From Clostridium beijerinckii (GTDB lineage: Bacteria; Bacillota; Clostridia; Clostridiales; Clostridiaceae): a stretch of DNA of 64,000 nt. Location: assembly GCF_036699995.1 (NCBI RefSeq), contig NZ_CP144906.1:1116001-1180000 (forward strand), given 5' to 3'. Positions 63,163 through 64,000 of this stretch are shown piece after piece; within the stretch, counting starts at the first letter, position 1, and every line of letters begins with the position of its first letter. The position numbers and the translations under genes are program-made. The notes beneath the pieces were generated by a model. It was not told where the DNA came from and did no database searches. It saw only the letters and a program-made list of their open reading frames with translations.

Positions 63163-64000
63163 TTATTTTTTTGATATGTTAGAGCCGTCTGAGCAAATGA
63201 CGATGGTTCCATCTTTATCTGTTCTATAAGTTTTTATATTGTTTTCATCTAATAATTTTGTAGTAATAGCATCAGGATGATTGTATATATTATCTTTACC
63301 TACAGATATAACTGCTATTGAAGGATTAACTTTTTTTAGAAAGTCTTTACTAGTAGAAGTTGAGGATCCGTGATGTCCCACTTTAAGCACATCTGCGCTG
63401 ATATCTTCATTATTATTAAGAATTTCTTTTTCTACTTCCTTTTCGGCGTCACCAGTAAATAAAAAAGAAGTGTTACCATATTGAATTTTTATTACAGGAG
63501 AGTAGTTGTTTAAATTATCATAAAAATCCTTATTAGGAGAGAAGACATTTATTTTAGTATTTTCACCTAAGTCAATAGAATTACTATTGTTTTTCAATAC
63601 ATGTACCTTTAAATTCTTATTTTTTAAAGCATCTACCATGTCCTCAAAGCTTTTTGTAGTAGATTCAACTTTTGGAGAATAGAAAGTTCCTATACTATAA
63701 GTTTTTATTATATCATCCATATTACCAATATGGTCTTCATGTGGATGAGTTGCAATTACATAATCTAATTTATTTAAGTTTAGCCCTGATAAATAGTTAA
63801 AAAGTTTTCTTCTATCAGATTTAGGCCCAGAATCTATTAAAAGATTTTTGTTATTTACTTGAACGAGAATGCAATCGCCTTGGCCTACATCTATATAATG
63901 AACGAACATCTTGTTTATATCAGCGTTATTGGCTTTATTTGAATTGAATTTTGTAAGGCCACAACTTACTATGGAAAATGAAAATAATAGAATTGCAAGA
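63163..64000 (-). CDS. ComEC/Rec2-like metallo-beta-lactamase-fold lipoprotein (partial at 5' end)
   Basis: Metallo-hydrolase of the ComEC C-terminal-domain type. MFVHYIDVGQGDCILVQ, the zinc motif THPHEDHIGNMD (HxHxDH variant), FTGDAEKEVEKEIL, VLKVGHHGSSTSTS and VIPSVG-like AVISVGKDNIYNHPDAIT are present. An ATG exists at 63909, but the frame stays open to the window edge. The upstream residues LAILLFSFSIVSCGLTKFNSNK form a lipoprotein signal with lipobox I-V-S-C. The true start therefore lies beyond 64000 and the protein is an exported lipoprotein. Such solitary ComEC-like hydrolases may degrade nucleic acids or phosphodiesters at the cell surface. The substrate is unknown. Confidence 0.85.
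   Translation of the reverse strand, partial: LAILLFSFSIVSCGLTKFNSNKANNADINKMFVHYIDVGQGDCILVQVNNKNLLIDSGPKSDRRKLFNYLSGLNLNKLDYVIATHPHEDHIGNMDDIIKTYSIGTFYSPKVESTTKSFEDMVDALKNKNLKVHVLKNNSNSIDLGENTKINVFSPNKDFYDNLNNYSPVIKIQYGNTSFLFTGDAEKEVEKEILNNNEDISADVLKVGHHGSSTSTSKDFLKKVNPSIAVISVGKDNIYNHPDAITTKLLDENNIKTYRTDKDGTIVICSDGSNISKK

Overview
The window is chromosomal DNA from a low-GC Firmicute. It looks like Clostridium sensu stricto, close to the C. beijerinckii group. The evidence is very AT-rich intergenic DNA, strong AGGAGG-type ribosome binding sites, some TTG and GTG starts, simple hairpin plus U-run terminators, T-box, ZTP and PyrR-type leader controls, and fermentative genes (two pyruvate formate-lyases, L-lactate dehydrogenase). 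I saw no rRNA, tRNA, CRISPR array, phage or intact insertion sequence. The species is inferred from gene content and style, not from a search.

Layout. 0-5.4 kb: a broken histidinol phosphatase, a GNAT acetyltransferase, two unrelated MFS exporters and an ECF S-component. 5.7-10.4 kb: the sbcDC nuclease operon. 10.7-13.6 kb: ribosomal protein L25 and phosphoglucomutase. 14.4-21.5 kb: a surface-glycan cluster (TPR protein, TagA-type transferase, MurJ-type flippase, two glycosyltransferases, Wzy-like polymerase). 21.6-24.4 kb: a cyclodeaminase-family protein, a 50-residue unannotated protein, a small membrane protein and the PdaA-type deacetylase. 25-33 kb: YchF, a membrane-anchored TPR protein, mannose-6-phosphate isomerase, UppP, phosphofructokinase and a beta-lactamase-fold protein that lacks its serine. 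33.1-39.9 kb: the whole UMP branch as pyrB-I-C-F-K-D-E behind a PyrR-type attenuator. 40.4-42.6 kb: SurE and a DUF2334-type protein. 43.3-49.3 kb: pflB, pflA and a second pflB under a ZTP riboswitch. 49.5-55.7 kb: rubredoxin, a DEDDh exonuclease, ldh, birA, a phosphodiester glycosidase-like protein and an unrecognised anchored protein. 56.2-64 kb: an M50 protease, T-box-controlled argS, an AI-2E-type permease, a nitroreductase, a HAD phosphatase, an RNase H-like protein and the C-terminal part of a ComEC-like lipoprotein.

How the genes connect. Mannose-6-P isomerase, phosphoglucomutase, TagA, the glycosyltransferases, the flippase, the polymerase and UppP together could supply and recycle the undecaprenyl-linked sugars of a wall or exopolysaccharide. 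PFK, PFL and LDH form a fermentative carbon path. PFL formate also feeds one-carbon metabolism, which fits the ZTP switch on the second pflB.

The most unusual content is not protein. At least seven intergenic sites carry members of one large palindromic repeat family (about 100-310 bp). Five contain a conserved, compensatorily paired core of about 130 nt and two lack exactly that core. Two of the loci (after pyrE and after ldh) are paralogous head-to-head pairs. Other non-coding repeats are a 123-bp tandem array after pgm, a hairpin array after pyrC, an inverted pair of MITE-like sequences around the permease and nitroreductase genes, a 124-bp palindrome before pdaA and a structured leader in front of pdaA.
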